DNA of 9,714 nt, from contig VBLM01000188.1 in NCBI GenBank assembly GCA_005879095.1, positions 1 to 9,714 of the forward strand, read 5' to 3'. The translations under genes and the position numbers were made by a program. The notes beneath the pieces are model-generated. The model was not told the DNA's origin, did not search any database, and saw only the letters and a program-made list of their open reading frames with translations. This DNA comes from Deltaproteobacteria bacterium. Its GTDB lineage: Bacteria > Myxococcota > Myxococcia > Myxococcales > 40CM-4-68-19. This document shows positions 1 to 6,833 of the stretch, one piece after another (the first letter of the stretch is position 1; every line of letters begins with the position of its first letter).

Positions 1-398
1 GGCCCGGGGTGGGCGGCGCGCAATGCGCCGGAAAAGAGAGCCGCTGCCAGCGCAGCCACGAGCAGCAACTGCAGCACCATCCCCGCGCCAAGTTGGTCAA
101 AACGCATGTCGCTCGCGAAGATGATTGCTGCGTCGGCGGTAAGGTTGAGGGCGCTACCCGCGATCACCAACGGCGCCAGCAGCGGATGGGCCTCCGGCGC
201 TCGGGCGAGCAGCCCAAGCCAGAGCGCATTGCCAACCAGGAGGCCTCCGGCGATCCGGATCAGCGCTGCCACCACCGGCGACGGCTCGCCGATCTTGAAG
301 GCCCCGGCGGCGAGCGGCGGGCTGGCGATACAGAGGATTCCGGCCAGCCCTTGGTAGACCGCGTTCACGCCCGCGAGCACTCGTGCGATCCGGCGCAT
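1..398 (-). CDS. Small integral membrane protein, C-terminus beyond the window
   Basis: The frame opens with ATG at 398-396 and stays open to the window edge, so 132 codons are visible and the stop is missing. A strong ribosome site, AAGGAGGTG at 402-410, sits five bases (measured from GGAGG) before the ATG and fixes the start. The product begins MRRIARVLAGVNAVYQGLAG and has about four hydrophobic segments: roughly residues 5-30, 42-65, 72-95 and 105-128. Short polar links separate them. The pattern of an early helix, a short loop, then RIAGGLLVGNALWLGLLAR resembles small four-helix DoxX-like or DUF4345-like membrane proteins, but I cannot assign a family with certainty. No catalytic motif is visible. 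It follows an Ig-like remnant on the same strand after an 84-base gap that holds an inverted repeat. Function unknown. Confidence 0.8.
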   Translation of the reverse strand, partial: MRRIARVLAGVNAVYQGLAGILCIASPPLAAGAFKIGEPSPVVAALIRIAGGLLVGNALWLGLLARAPEAHPLLAPLVIAGSALNLTADAAIIFASDMRFDQLGAGMVLQLLLVAALAAALFSGALRAAHPG

Positions 399-401
399 CG
401 G

Positions 402-410
402 CACCTCCTT
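402..410 (-). promoter_or_regulatory. Strong Shine-Dalgarno deciding the start at 398
   Basis: Read on the minus strand this is AAGGAGGTG, nearly a full match to the anti-Shine-Dalgarno, correctly spaced before ATG 398-396. It contrasts with several genes in this window that have no such site. Confidence 0.85.
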
Positions 411-439
411 CGCCCCACTTGATACTTCACCACGACCGT

Positions 440-457
440 ATCCTTGGTGACCAGGAT
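440..457. promoter_or_regulatory. Imperfect inverted repeat, possible operator or weak terminator
   Basis: Arms ATCCT (440-444) and AGGAT (453-457) flank an inner GGT-G-ACC dyad (446-452), with one unpaired T at 445. The dyad lies in the short gap between the Ig-like remnant and the small membrane protein, about 42-59 bases before the membrane protein's start. The one-base centre makes it look more like a protein-binding dyad than a hairpin terminator. No T-run follows on either strand. The role is a guess. Confidence 0.3.
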
Positions 458-482
458 CCGACCGTGGCATGGGTGCGGCGGG

Positions 483-971
483 TCAGTTCGCCACGGTCAC
501 TCCGACGCTCGCCGTTCCCGTCCGGCTGTTGGCGTCCGTGATGATGATCGAGATCGTGTGCGCGCCATTCGACACCACCGTCGTGTTCCAGGGAATCGAG
601 GTCGGCGAATCAGCGCAGGGCTGCTGCGCCACTTGCACCCCGTCCACTTTCACCGTGCAGATGGGCGTTCCCTGCGCCCCGCCCGGCCACACGATCACCC
701 AGTTCGTGCCACTCACCGTGTCCCCGGGATTCGGAGCGGTGATGGCGACGGTCAGCCCCGCGCCGCCGGATACCGAGATGCCCACATCGGGCGCGGTAAC
801 GTCCTGCCCTTCGGAGTCCGTGACCGTCAACGACAGCCTGTGAGGACCGGCCGCCACATGCACGGGCTGCACTGGCCGGAAGAGGTCTTGTCCTACGTCG
901 TGGTGGCGCTCGCAGCCGGCTTCCCCATCGTCGTGTCGCCGGCATGGATCTTCGCCGTCAAGGCTGGACAT
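483..971 (-). pseudogene. Frame-disrupted remnant of a secreted Ig-like-domain protein
   Basis: The last 115 or so residues are clean: the end of one bacterial Ig-like domain (AAGPHRLSLTVTDSEGQ) followed by a full second one that starts VAITAPNPGDTVSG and ends ASVGVTVAN before the TGA at 485-483. This matches the Big-type Ig-like repeats of secreted or surface proteins; the pair of Cys in the last domain could form a disulfide. The first 35 or so residues of the open frame (from ATG 971) are His-, Arg- and Asp-rich and do not look like an Ig fold. The expected strand sequence appears in pieces: SSLDG in this frame, KIHAGDTT in the next frame at about 905-930, then back to this frame at about 890. 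A single protein would therefore need two frame changes. No ribosome site precedes ATG 971. I read it as a decayed C-terminal fragment, though indel errors in the assembly would look the same. Confidence 0.65.
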
Positions 972-1069
972 ATCGAGCGGACCGGACCTGCACAGGGCGG
1001 ACCGTTCGATCGCCGTACTCCTCGCGGCTCACGGTTGCGGCGATCGCGATCGCGGATCTCGCATCGAGC

Positions 1070-1417
1070 TCACTCCAGCAACCACCAGCTCCAGGGGCCG
1101 CTCGTCGCGGGCGGCCGCGGCGGGCGCGGGCCCTGGACGGCCACGGTGATGCGCCCGGCGATCATGATCGTCGCGGCGATGGCGAGGAGGACCGGCCAGC
1201 GCACCTCGACGCGCAGCGCCCTCCGCAGGAGCGCCGGCAGCAGCGGGCAAGCGGCGATCCCCGAGAACATCGCAAACCAGCCGTTCGTGAGCGGCCAGGG
1301 TCCGAGCCGGAGCAGGAGGAGGAGTCCGCCGCCGCCCGCGAGCAGCGTCCAGCCCCACGCCGCGACGACCGCGACCGTGCGGAGGGACTTGCGTGCGCGG
1401 GACGCCGGCATCGGCAT
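1070..1417 (-). CDS. Small three-helix membrane protein, unknown function
   Basis: A 115-codon frame from ATG 1417-1415 to the stop at 1072-1070. The protein has a basic start (MPMPASRARKSLR), then three hydrophobic stretches: about residues 14-37 (ending in a Gly- and Leu-rich run), 47-65 and 74-93. A Pro- and Trp-rich tail ends in WSWWLLE. The alternation of basic loops and helices is typical of a real inner-membrane protein, while the overlapping frame on the same strand is Arg- and Pro-rich and unconvincing. No clear Shine-Dalgarno lies before the ATG, and a second ATG two codons later is possible. It lies downstream of tRNA-Phe and upstream of the Ig-like remnant on the same strand. I do not recognise a family. 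Confidence 0.6.
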   Translation of the reverse strand: MPMPASRARKSLRTVAVVAAWGWTLLAGGGGLLLLLRLGPWPLTNGWFAMFSGIAACPLLPALLRRALRVEVRWPVLLAIAATIMIAGRITVAVQGPRPPRPPATSGPWSWWLLE

Positions 1418-1603
1418 CCAGGACCATTCGTCCGAAGGCCGCGGTTATTTCACACCGTGCGACGACAGGCTCCTGGACGGGGCGGCGCCTCTTGCGCGCG
1501 CGCGTGGCTCTTCCGGACTGCATCGCTCATGCATCAGTCGAAACCGAAATCGACGGAATTTCCAGACAGGCTGGACGCGCTGGAATTGCTAACCCTGCGG
1601 AAT
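1418..1603. other. Gap between tRNA-Phe and the 115-residue membrane protein
   Basis: No convincing gene. It holds a possible hairpin just downstream of the tRNA (1560-1585) and otherwise nothing I can assign. Confidence 0.5.
1560..1585 (-). terminator. Possible terminator hairpin after tRNA-Phe
   Basis: TTCCAG (1560-1565) and CTGGAA (1580-1585) are inverted repeats 14 bases apart, about 18 bases past the encoded CCA of the tRNA in its direction of transcription. The stem is followed by ATT on the minus strand but no real U-run, so it is at best a weak intrinsic terminator. Confidence 0.3.
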
Positions 1604-1679
1604 TGGTGCCCAGGGGCGGAATCGAACCACCGACACGGGGATTTTCAGTCCCCTGCTCTGCCGACTGAGCTACCTGGGC
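1604..1679 (-). tRNA. tRNA-Phe (anticodon GAA)
   Basis: The minus strand reads a complete 76-base cloverleaf. The acceptor arms are GCCCAGG (1679-1673) and CCTGGGC (1614-1608), followed by discriminator A and an encoded CCA (1606-1604). The D arm is GCTC...GAGC, the anticodon stem GGGGA/TCCCC, the seven-base loop CTGAAAA with GAA at 1646-1644, and the T arm GGTGG-TTCGATT-CCGCC. All stems pair fully. It stands between the sigma-factor gene and a small membrane protein on the same strand. Confidence 0.98.
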
Positions 1680-1694
1680 GTACCGGGGGCGGAC

Positions 1695-1724
1695 TGTATG
1701 CCGTGGCCAGCACCCGTCCGTCAA
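1695..1724 (-). promoter_or_regulatory. Candidate sigma-70-like promoter for tRNA-Phe
   Basis: On the minus strand TTGACG (1724-1719) is five of six matches to a -35 box, and CATACA (1700-1695) lies 18 bases on as a weak -10 (three of six). Transcription would start a few bases before the tRNA 5' end at 1679. The -35 box contains the stop codon (TGA, 1723-1721) of the upstream sigma-factor gene. Confidence 0.45.
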
Positions 1725-2196
1725 GGCTCTTCGAGCAGCTCGCGGAGGCGGTCGCGGGCGCGGCGGAGGACGGCTTCGACGCCGCGGACGGACAGGCCGA
1801 GGCCCATCTCGGCGATCTCGGTCGGCGTGTGGCCCTCCTCGAAATGCAGGCGGAGGATGTCGCGGTCGCGCGCCGGGTGCTCGCTCTCTGACACGGCCCG
1901 ATCGAGCGCGGACACGAGACGCCGGGCGCGCAGGGTCGAGTCGGGACCGGCCGTGGGATCGGGCAGGTCCAGGGGCACCTCGTCAACCGGACGGCGCGAG
2001 CGGCCGTGGTCGACGGCGACCGAGCGCGCCACCCGGCCGAGAAAGAGCCGCAGCGCGCCTGGGTGATCGGCCCGGAAACCACGAAGGGCCGCGCCGTTCC
2101 GGGAGAGCAGACGGACCCACACTTCCTGACGGAGATCGTCGATCTCGGAGCGTGGTCGCCCGCCGCGCACGCGGCCGCGAGCTCGCGGTCGTCCAC
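1721..2196 (-). CDS. ECF-type sigma-70 family factor with an N-terminal lesion
   Basis: The main frame, from about 2155 to the TGA at 1723-1721, encodes most of sigma region 2 (IDDLRQEVWVRLL, then FLGRVARSVAVDHGRSRR). A Pro- and Asp-rich linker follows, then region 4 (DRDILRLHFEEGHTPTEIAE, then SVRGVEAVLRRARDRLRELL), a helix-turn-helix typical of ECF factors, which direct RNA polymerase to alternative promoters. The natural-looking N-terminus, MDDRELAAACAAGD from GTG 2196-2194, is in a different frame and joins at about 2148-2158. Between the two parts the usual first helix of region 2 (roughly 25-35 residues) is missing. Staying in the main frame needs a TTG start near 2215 and an Arg-rich leader unlike the family. 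So the gene is either inactivated or carries an assembly deletion. No anti-sigma gene is adjacent. Confidence 0.82.
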
Positions 2197-2221
2197 GGCG
2201 GCAACAAGACCACAATCACGT

Positions 2222-2227
2222 TAGTCT
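2222..2227 (+). promoter_or_regulatory. Candidate -10 hexamer for a leaderless methyltransferase mRNA
   Basis: TAGTCT lies eight bases before ATG 2236, which has no Shine-Dalgarno. The spacing fits transcription starting at or next to the start codon. No good -35 is visible. Confidence 0.35.
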
Positions 2228-2235
2228 GCAAGCCC

Positions 2236-3036
2236 ATGAACCCGAGCAGTCCGCAGGCGAGAGAGATGGCCGACGAGTCGATGGTGCGCAACCTCGCCGC
2301 GCAGGCGGAGGCCATCTGGCCGCAGGAGCGGCCCATCTTCGAACGAAACAGCAGACCGCCGCCGAAGCATGTCCTCGACGTCGGCTGCGGCACCGGCGAG
2401 ATCACGAAAAGACTCGCCGAGCTCTTTCCCGAGGCGACCTTGACCGGCATCGATCTCGAGGAGCCGCACCTGGAAAAAGCGCGGCAGAAGCTTCCCGAAG
2501 CAACCTTCCGGAGAGCGGATGCGCTCGCGTTGCCCTTCGAAGACGAATCGTTCGATCTCGCCGTCTGCCGCCATCTCACGCAAGCCGTGCCGGACGCGAA
2601 GAAAGTGCTCGCCGAAATGCAGCGCGTGCTGAAGCCGAACGGCCGCATGCACGTCATCTCCGAAGACTACGGCATGCTCTGGTGCCACCCGACGGAGCTC
2701 GACTCCGACGGCTTCTGGCAGCGCATCCCGCACCTCTTTGGAAAAGCCATCGGCTGCGATCTCTACGTCGGCCGCAAGACGTACACGTACCTCCACGACC
2801 TCGGGATGAAAGACATCGCCGTCGATTACGTCGTCGTCGACACGCTCAGGGTAGCGAGAGAGACTTTCGCGAGAATCTGGGAAGCGTGGCGCGACGGCTA
2901 CACCGACTCGATCGTCGAGTACACCAGAACGCCACGGCAGGAAGTCGAGCAGCGCTGGCGCGAGATGATCGACTGCGTCCGCGACCCGCGCGGCTACGCG
3001 CTGTGGCAAGTTCCGGTGTGGACCGCGGTCAAATGA
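2236..3036 (+). CDS. Class I SAM-dependent methyltransferase (UbiE-like)
   Basis: The 266-residue product has a clear Rossmann methyltransferase core. Motif I is LDVGCGTGE (residues 47-55), the acidic end of strand 2 is GID (71-73), ADALALPF (94-101) lines the cofactor pocket, and FDLAVCRHL leads to VLAEMQRVLKPNGRMHVISE (post-I and motif III type). The C-terminal part, rich in aromatic and acidic residues (SEDYGMLWCHP onward), probably shapes the substrate pocket, but the substrate cannot be told. I chose ATG 2236; ATG 2266, preceded by a purine-rich GAGAGAG, is a real alternative and would remove ten residues. The stop overlaps the next start (ATGA at 3033-3036), which implies translational coupling with the diguanylate cyclase. 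It is divergent from the sigma-factor gene with only about 40 bases between starts. Confidence 0.92.
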   Translation: MNPSSPQAREMADESMVRNLAAQAEAIWPQERPIFERNSRPPPKHVLDVGCGTGEITKRLAELFPEATLTGIDLEEPHLEKARQKLPEATFRRADALALPFEDESFDLAVCRHLTQAVPDAKKVLAEMQRVLKPNGRMHVISEDYGMLWCHPTELDSDGFWQRIPHLFGKAIGCDLYVGRKTYTYLHDLGMKDIAVDYVVVDTLRVARETFARIWEAWRDGYTDSIVEYTRTPRQEVEQRWREMIDCVRDPRGYALWQVPVWTAVK

Positions 3037-3853
3037 TGTGGCGAACCGCCATCGCGCTCTTGATCGTCGCCGCAATCGCGGTGGTGGGCCTCCTCGACTA
3101 CGTCACCGCCGCGGCCCGGCGCTGCTCGCCGGTCTCACCGCTGGCCTGGCCTGGTTCGAAGCCGAAGCGTGGGGCCACCGCGGCGAGCCGACCCGGGATC
3201 TGATGTGGAACTCGATGTCGCGCCTGGTGATGCTGGTGGCGATGGCCGCGATGGTGGTCCGCATCCGCGAGGACCGGAAGCGGCTCAAGGAAGTGAACGC
3301 GCGCCTTGCCGAGCTGCTCACCGGAGCGGAACGGCTGGCGCGCACCGATCCGCTCACCGGCCTGCCCAACCGGCGCGCCTTCCTCGAGCGGCTGACCGAC
3401 GAGCTGGCCCGTGCGCGGCGCAATGCGACGCCGGTCTGCATCGCGTACCTCGACGTCGACAACTTCAAGAACCTGAACGACGAGCGCGGCCACGCCGAGG
3501 GCGACGAGTTCCTCAAGCACATTTCGCACGCCATCAAGGACACGGTGCGGGCGAGCGACGTGGCGGCGCGGCTCGGCGGCGACGAGTTCGCCGTCCTCTT
3601 CGCCGACGCCAAACGGATCGCGGTCGAGCCGCTCGCGCAGCGGCTGCTCGCTCGTGTGCGCGCGCTCGGCGATCGCTATCCCGGCCTCGACCTCGGCGCC
3701 AGCGTGGGAATGGCCTGGTTCGAGCATGCGCCCGAGGAGCCGGAGCTTCTCCTCCAGCGCGCGGACGGCGCCATGTACGAAGCCAAGACCGCCGGCAAGC
3801 ACCGTTTCGCGCTCTGGTCCGGCGACGCCGACAAACCCGTCTTGCAACCGTAA
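3033..3853 (+). CDS. Membrane GGDEF diguanylate cyclase with a frame break near the N-terminus
   Basis: It makes cyclic di-GMP from two GTP. The catalytic domain is complete: DPLTGLPNRR, then LDVDNFKNLND, then the inhibitory I-site RASD (3548-3559), and five residues later the active GGDEF (3575-3589), ending with a typical DGAMYEAKTAGKHR. Before it come a hydrophobic segment (SRLVMLVAMAAMVV) and a coiled-coil signalling helix. The start belongs to ATG 3033, overlapping the methyltransferase stop, giving MMWRTAIALLIVAAIAVVGL. That frame runs out at about 3106-3114, and the protein resumes in another frame at RGPALLAGLTAGLAWFE. Proteins of this build normally have some 25 more residues here (a second membrane helix after the DY-x-TG turn), so a short deletion with frame change is likely. 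The part from 3115 on is intact and could only be made from a later start. Confidence 0.88.
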
Positions 3854-3869
3854 ACGACTTCGCTAGAGT
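3842..3869 (+). promoter_or_regulatory. Candidate promoter for the M16 protease pair
   Basis: TTGCAA (3842-3847) and TAGAGT (3864-3869) are 16 bases apart, each with four of six consensus matches. They straddle the stop of the diguanylate cyclase. The -10 ends ten bases before ATG 3880, and the intervening CG-rich bases hold no Shine-Dalgarno, so the transcript would be leaderless or nearly so. Confidence 0.4.
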
Positions 3870-3879
3870 GCGCGGCCCC

Positions 3880-5136
3880 ATGCTGCCATTCCTGCTGGCC
3901 GCGCTGGTCGCGGCGCCCGCGGAAGCCAAAGCGTTTCCGTTTCCCGTCGAGATGCACACGCTGCCCAACGGCCTGCGCGTCGCGTTCGTCACCTACGACT
4001 CGCCCGGCCTGGTCGCGTATTACACCCTGATGCGCGTCGGCAGCCGCAACGAGGTCGAGAAAGGCCGTTCCGGCTACGCGCATTTCTTCGAGCACCTGGG
4101 CCTCAGCACCAACGCCTTCACCGACAACGATCTCACCGTCTACCACCTCTACGGACCGTCGAAGGCGCTGCCGACGATCATCGAATACGAGGCCGATCGC
4201 TTCCGCAACCTCGACTATTCGGAAGCCGCCTTCCGCACCGAGGCCGGCGCCATCCTCGGCGAGTACCTCAAGTCGGCTTCCGATCCGGAGCAGAAGCTCT
4301 ACGAGAAGATGATGGAGACCGCGTACACCACGCACACCTACCGGCACACGGTGATCGGCTATCTCGAGGACATCAAGAACATGCCGGCCGGGTACGAGTA
4401 TTCGCGCGAATTCTTCCGCCGCTACTACACGCCGGACGACGCGATCATCTTCGTCGTCGGCGACTTCGACAAGGCCGGGACGCTGGCGATGATCGAGAAG
4501 GCGTACGGCGACTGGACCGGCAAAGTCGAGACGGCGCCGATCCCGGCCGAGCCGAAGCAGACGCAGGCGCGGCGCGGGCAGGTCGTCTGGGACAAGCCGA
4601 CGCTGCCGCGGCTGTGGATCGCCTGGCACGCGCCGGGCGCGGACGACGACCTCAAGCTGGCGGCGACGCAGAATCTCATGAACGCGTATCTCTTCGGGCC
4701 GACCAGCCCGCTCTATCAATCGCTGGTGCTCGGGAGGCAGCTGGTCGATTCGATGGACGCGACGTACGGCGATCACCGCGATCCGTATCTGTTCGGCGTC
4801 CTTCTGCGGGTGAAGGATGCGAAGAACCTCAAGGTCATCGAGTCGGCGGTGCTGGCGGAGATCAAGGCGCTGGCTGGCGGCAGGGTGGATGCGAAGCGGA
4901 TGGACGCGGTTCGATCGAACCTCAAGTATTCGAACATCATGCAGCTCAACAAGGCGGATTCGGTCGCGCTCTCGCTGGTCTTGAACACGACGCTGACGGG
5001 AGACGTCGACTTCCTCAACAAGGAGTTCGAGGCGCTCGCTTCGCTCAAGCCGGGCGATCTGCAGACGTTCGCGAAGAAGTACTTGCTGGACGCGAATCGA
5101 ACCACGGTCACGCTGGCGACGGGAGGTGCGAGATGA
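3880..5136 (+). CDS. M16 family zinc metallopeptidase, catalytic subunit
   Basis: A 418-residue pitrilysin-like protease starting MLPFLLAALVAAPAEAKAFP, a signal-like peptide that probably sends it to the periplasm. The inverted zinc motif HxxEH is present as H68-F-F-E71-H72, and the third ligand region E121-x6-E128 is present. The rest follows the M16B pattern: TVYH, EADRF, YTPDDAIIFVVGDFD, then the second domain. The odd point is spacing. H72 and E128 are 56 apart, against 77 in pitrilysin (H92, E169), because HFFEHL runs straight into GLSTNAFT. The loop that normally carries a FRGT-type motif, some 20 residues, is absent with the frame kept. Its stop overlaps the next start (ATGA, 5133-5136), so it is coupled to the non-catalytic partner. 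The upstream continuation of this frame to 3169 is only the shadow of the cyclase. Confidence 0.92.
   Translation: MLPFLLAALVAAPAEAKAFPFPVEMHTLPNGLRVAFVTYDSPGLVAYYTLMRVGSRNEVEKGRSGYAHFFEHLGLSTNAFTDNDLTVYHLYGPSKALPTIIEYEADRFRNLDYSEAAFRTEAGAILGEYLKSASDPEQKLYEKMMETAYTTHTYRHTVIGYLEDIKNMPAGYEYSREFFRRYYTPDDAIIFVVGDFDKAGTLAMIEKAYGDWTGKVETAPIPAEPKQTQARRGQVVWDKPTLPRLWIAWHAPGADDDLKLAATQNLMNAYLFGPTSPLYQSLVLGRQLVDSMDATYGDHRDPYLFGVLLRVKDAKNLKVIESAVLAEIKALAGGRVDAKRMDAVRSNLKYSNIMQLNKADSVALSLVLNTTLTGDVDFLNKEFEALASLKPGDLQTFAKKYLLDANRTTVTLATGGAR
5121..5128 (+). promoter_or_regulatory. Shine-Dalgarno for the second M16 gene
   Basis: GGGAGGTG lies inside the end of the first M16 gene, four bases before ATG 5133. 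It fixes the start of the partner gene and supports translational coupling. Confidence 0.8.
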
Positions 5137-6833
5137 AGCGCCTTCTCGTCGTCGCCGCTGCCGTCGGAATCGCTTTCGCCTGCGCGCAGCAACAGGAGCG
5201 CGTTCGCAAGGCATCGGACGCCTCCGCGGAGGCGCAGCGGACGCACACTGACGCCGGCGTCGTCGCGTCCGCCTCTCCACCAGCGCCTGCGCCTGCCCCT
5301 ACTGCAAAGCCCGCACAGGCACCAGCACCTGCATTAAAGGAGGCAGAGCGGCCGGCTCCGACCATCACACAGCTTCCGTCGGGCGCCGGCCTTCTCGTAC
5401 TGCCGCTGACCACGCAAGCCATCGTCGACATCGAGCTGCGCTTCCGCTCCGGCGCCGTCGACGACCCGCCGGGCAAGGCCGGCCTCACGGTACTGACCGC
5501 GCGGGTGATGGCGGAGGGCGGCACCCAGGCGCTCGATGCGAAGTCGCTGCTCAACGCGCTCTTCCCGCTCGCTGCCGACCTCGGAGTGCGGGTCGACAAG
5601 GAACAGACCACCTTCATCGCCCGCGTGCACCGCGACAATCTGGCGAAGTTCCTGCCCATCGTCACCGACGTGCTCTTGCATCCGCGCTGGGACCCGCAGG
5701 AGTTCAAGCGGCTGCGCGAGGCGGCGGTGAACGACGTCGAAAAGCGGCTGCGGCAGGGCGACGACGAGAATCTCGGCAAGGAGTCGCTGAGCGAGCTGAT
5801 GTATCGCGATCACCCGTACGGGCGGCTGACGCTCGGCCACCTCTCCGATCTCAAGTCGATGACGATCGCCGATCTGCAAGCGCACGCGGCGCGCGTCTTC
5901 ACGGCCGACCGGCTGACGATCGGCGTCGCGGGCGGGTATCCGCCGCATCTCGGCGAGGACGTCGCGCAGACGCTCTCGGCGCTGCCGCCGAAGTCCGAGC
6001 CGCCGCCCGCCGTTCCACAGGCGCATCCGCACGGGCCGCGCTTCTTGCTGGTGGAGAAGAACGCCGATTCGACCGCGATCTCGATGGGCATGCCGTGGGC
6101 GCTTTCGCACAAGGACCCCGACTGGGCGGCGCTCTCGATCGCCCGCGACGCGATGGGCGAGCACCGGCAGTTCAACGGCCGCCTGATGCAGCGGCTGCGC
6201 GAGATGCGCGGCCTCAACTACGGAGACTATGCGTACGCGGAGCACTTCGAGCAGGAGGGCGGCGACGCGGCGACGGCGCAGACCGGCCGGCCGCGGCGGC
6301 AGCAGGACTTCACCGTCTGGCTGCGGCCGGTGCGCGACGACAACCGGCTCTTCGCGGTGCGGGCCGCGCTGTACGAGCTGTCAAGGTCGTTGAAAGAGGA
6401 GCCGTTCACGGCGCAGGAGGTCGAGAAGGGCAAGGGCTTCCTCGACGGGTACATCCTCCTTTTCGATCAGACCGACGCGCGCAAGCTCGGGTACGCGCTG
6501 GATGATGCGTTCTACGGTGTGTCGAATTTTCTCGGCACCTGGCGCGCTTCGCTGCGCAACGTGACCGTCGAGCAGGTGAACGCGGCGTGGCGCAAGTGGG
6601 TCGATCCGTCGAAGCTCGAGATCGTGATGGCCGGCAAGGACATGGCCTCGGTGCGCAAAATCATCCTGTCCGGCGAGCCGACGCCGATCCAGTACCAGCG
6701 CGACGCGACCGGCAAGACACCCGACAAGCCCGCGGAGCAACTGGCGGTGGACAAGGCGATGGCTTCGTTTCCGCTCGGCGCGCACGGCGACGCCGACGTG
6801 GTGATGGTCCCGGTCGATCAGCTCTTCGAGTAA
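5133..6833 (+). CDS. M16 family non-catalytic partner, probable lipoprotein
   Basis: A 566-residue protein that opens MKRLLVVAAAVGIAFACAQQ, a signal peptide ending in Cys. The FAC box is a loose match to a lipobox, so lipidation is likely but not certain. A Pro- and Ala-rich linker to about residue 75 precedes two M16 domains. Where the catalytic subunit has HxxEH, this one has GLTVLTARVMAEGG, so it cannot bind the zinc. The second domain keeps the Arg/Tyr substrate-binding pattern of the family (LMQRLREMRGLNY, R359 and Y363). Pairing of an active and an inactive M16 chain is known from bacterial and mitochondrial heterodimers, and the ATGA overlap with the upstream catalytic gene fits that. 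I see no internal gap in this gene. Its 3' end overlaps the convergent small lipoprotein gene by 16 bases. Confidence 0.92.
   Translation: MKRLLVVAAAVGIAFACAQQQERVRKASDASAEAQRTHTDAGVVASASPPAPAPAPTAKPAQAPAPALKEAERPAPTITQLPSGAGLLVLPLTTQAIVDIELRFRSGAVDDPPGKAGLTVLTARVMAEGGTQALDAKSLLNALFPLAADLGVRVDKEQTTFIARVHRDNLAKFLPIVTDVLLHPRWDPQEFKRLREAAVNDVEKRLRQGDDENLGKESLSELMYRDHPYGRLTLGHLSDLKSMTIADLQAHAARVFTADRLTIGVAGGYPPHLGEDVAQTLSALPPKSEPPPAVPQAHPHGPRFLLVEKNADSTAISMGMPWALSHKDPDWAALSIARDAMGEHRQFNGRLMQRLREMRGLNYGDYAYAEHFEQEGGDAATAQTGRPRRQQDFTVWLRPVRDDNRLFAVRAALYELSRSLKEEPFTAQEVEKGKGFLDGYILLFDQTDARKLGYALDDAFYGVSNFLGTWRASLRNVTVEQVNAAWRKWVDPSKLEIVMAGKDMASVRKIILSGEPTPIQYQRDATGKTPDKPAEQLAVDKAMASFPLGAHGDADVVMVPVDQLFE

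Noticed and set aside
9..422. Plus-strand open frame at the left edge
   Set aside because: His-, Arg- and Gln-rich with no fold signal; the minus strand encodes a convincing membrane protein with a strong ribosome site.
1029..1523. Alternative minus-strand frame over the 115-residue membrane protein
   Set aside because: Arg-, Pro- and Gly-rich; the overlapping frame gives clean membrane helices instead.
4614..5132. In-frame upstream extension of the second M16 gene
   Set aside because: It overlaps the first M16 gene in another frame and would bury the signal peptide. The Shine-Dalgarno at 5121-5128 and ATG 5133 give a clear start.
3676..5280. Long minus-strand open frame (534 codons) opposite the M16 genes
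   Set aside because: Arg-, Val- and Leu-rich composition without domains, lying antisense to clearly coding M16 sequence. It is a high-GC shadow.
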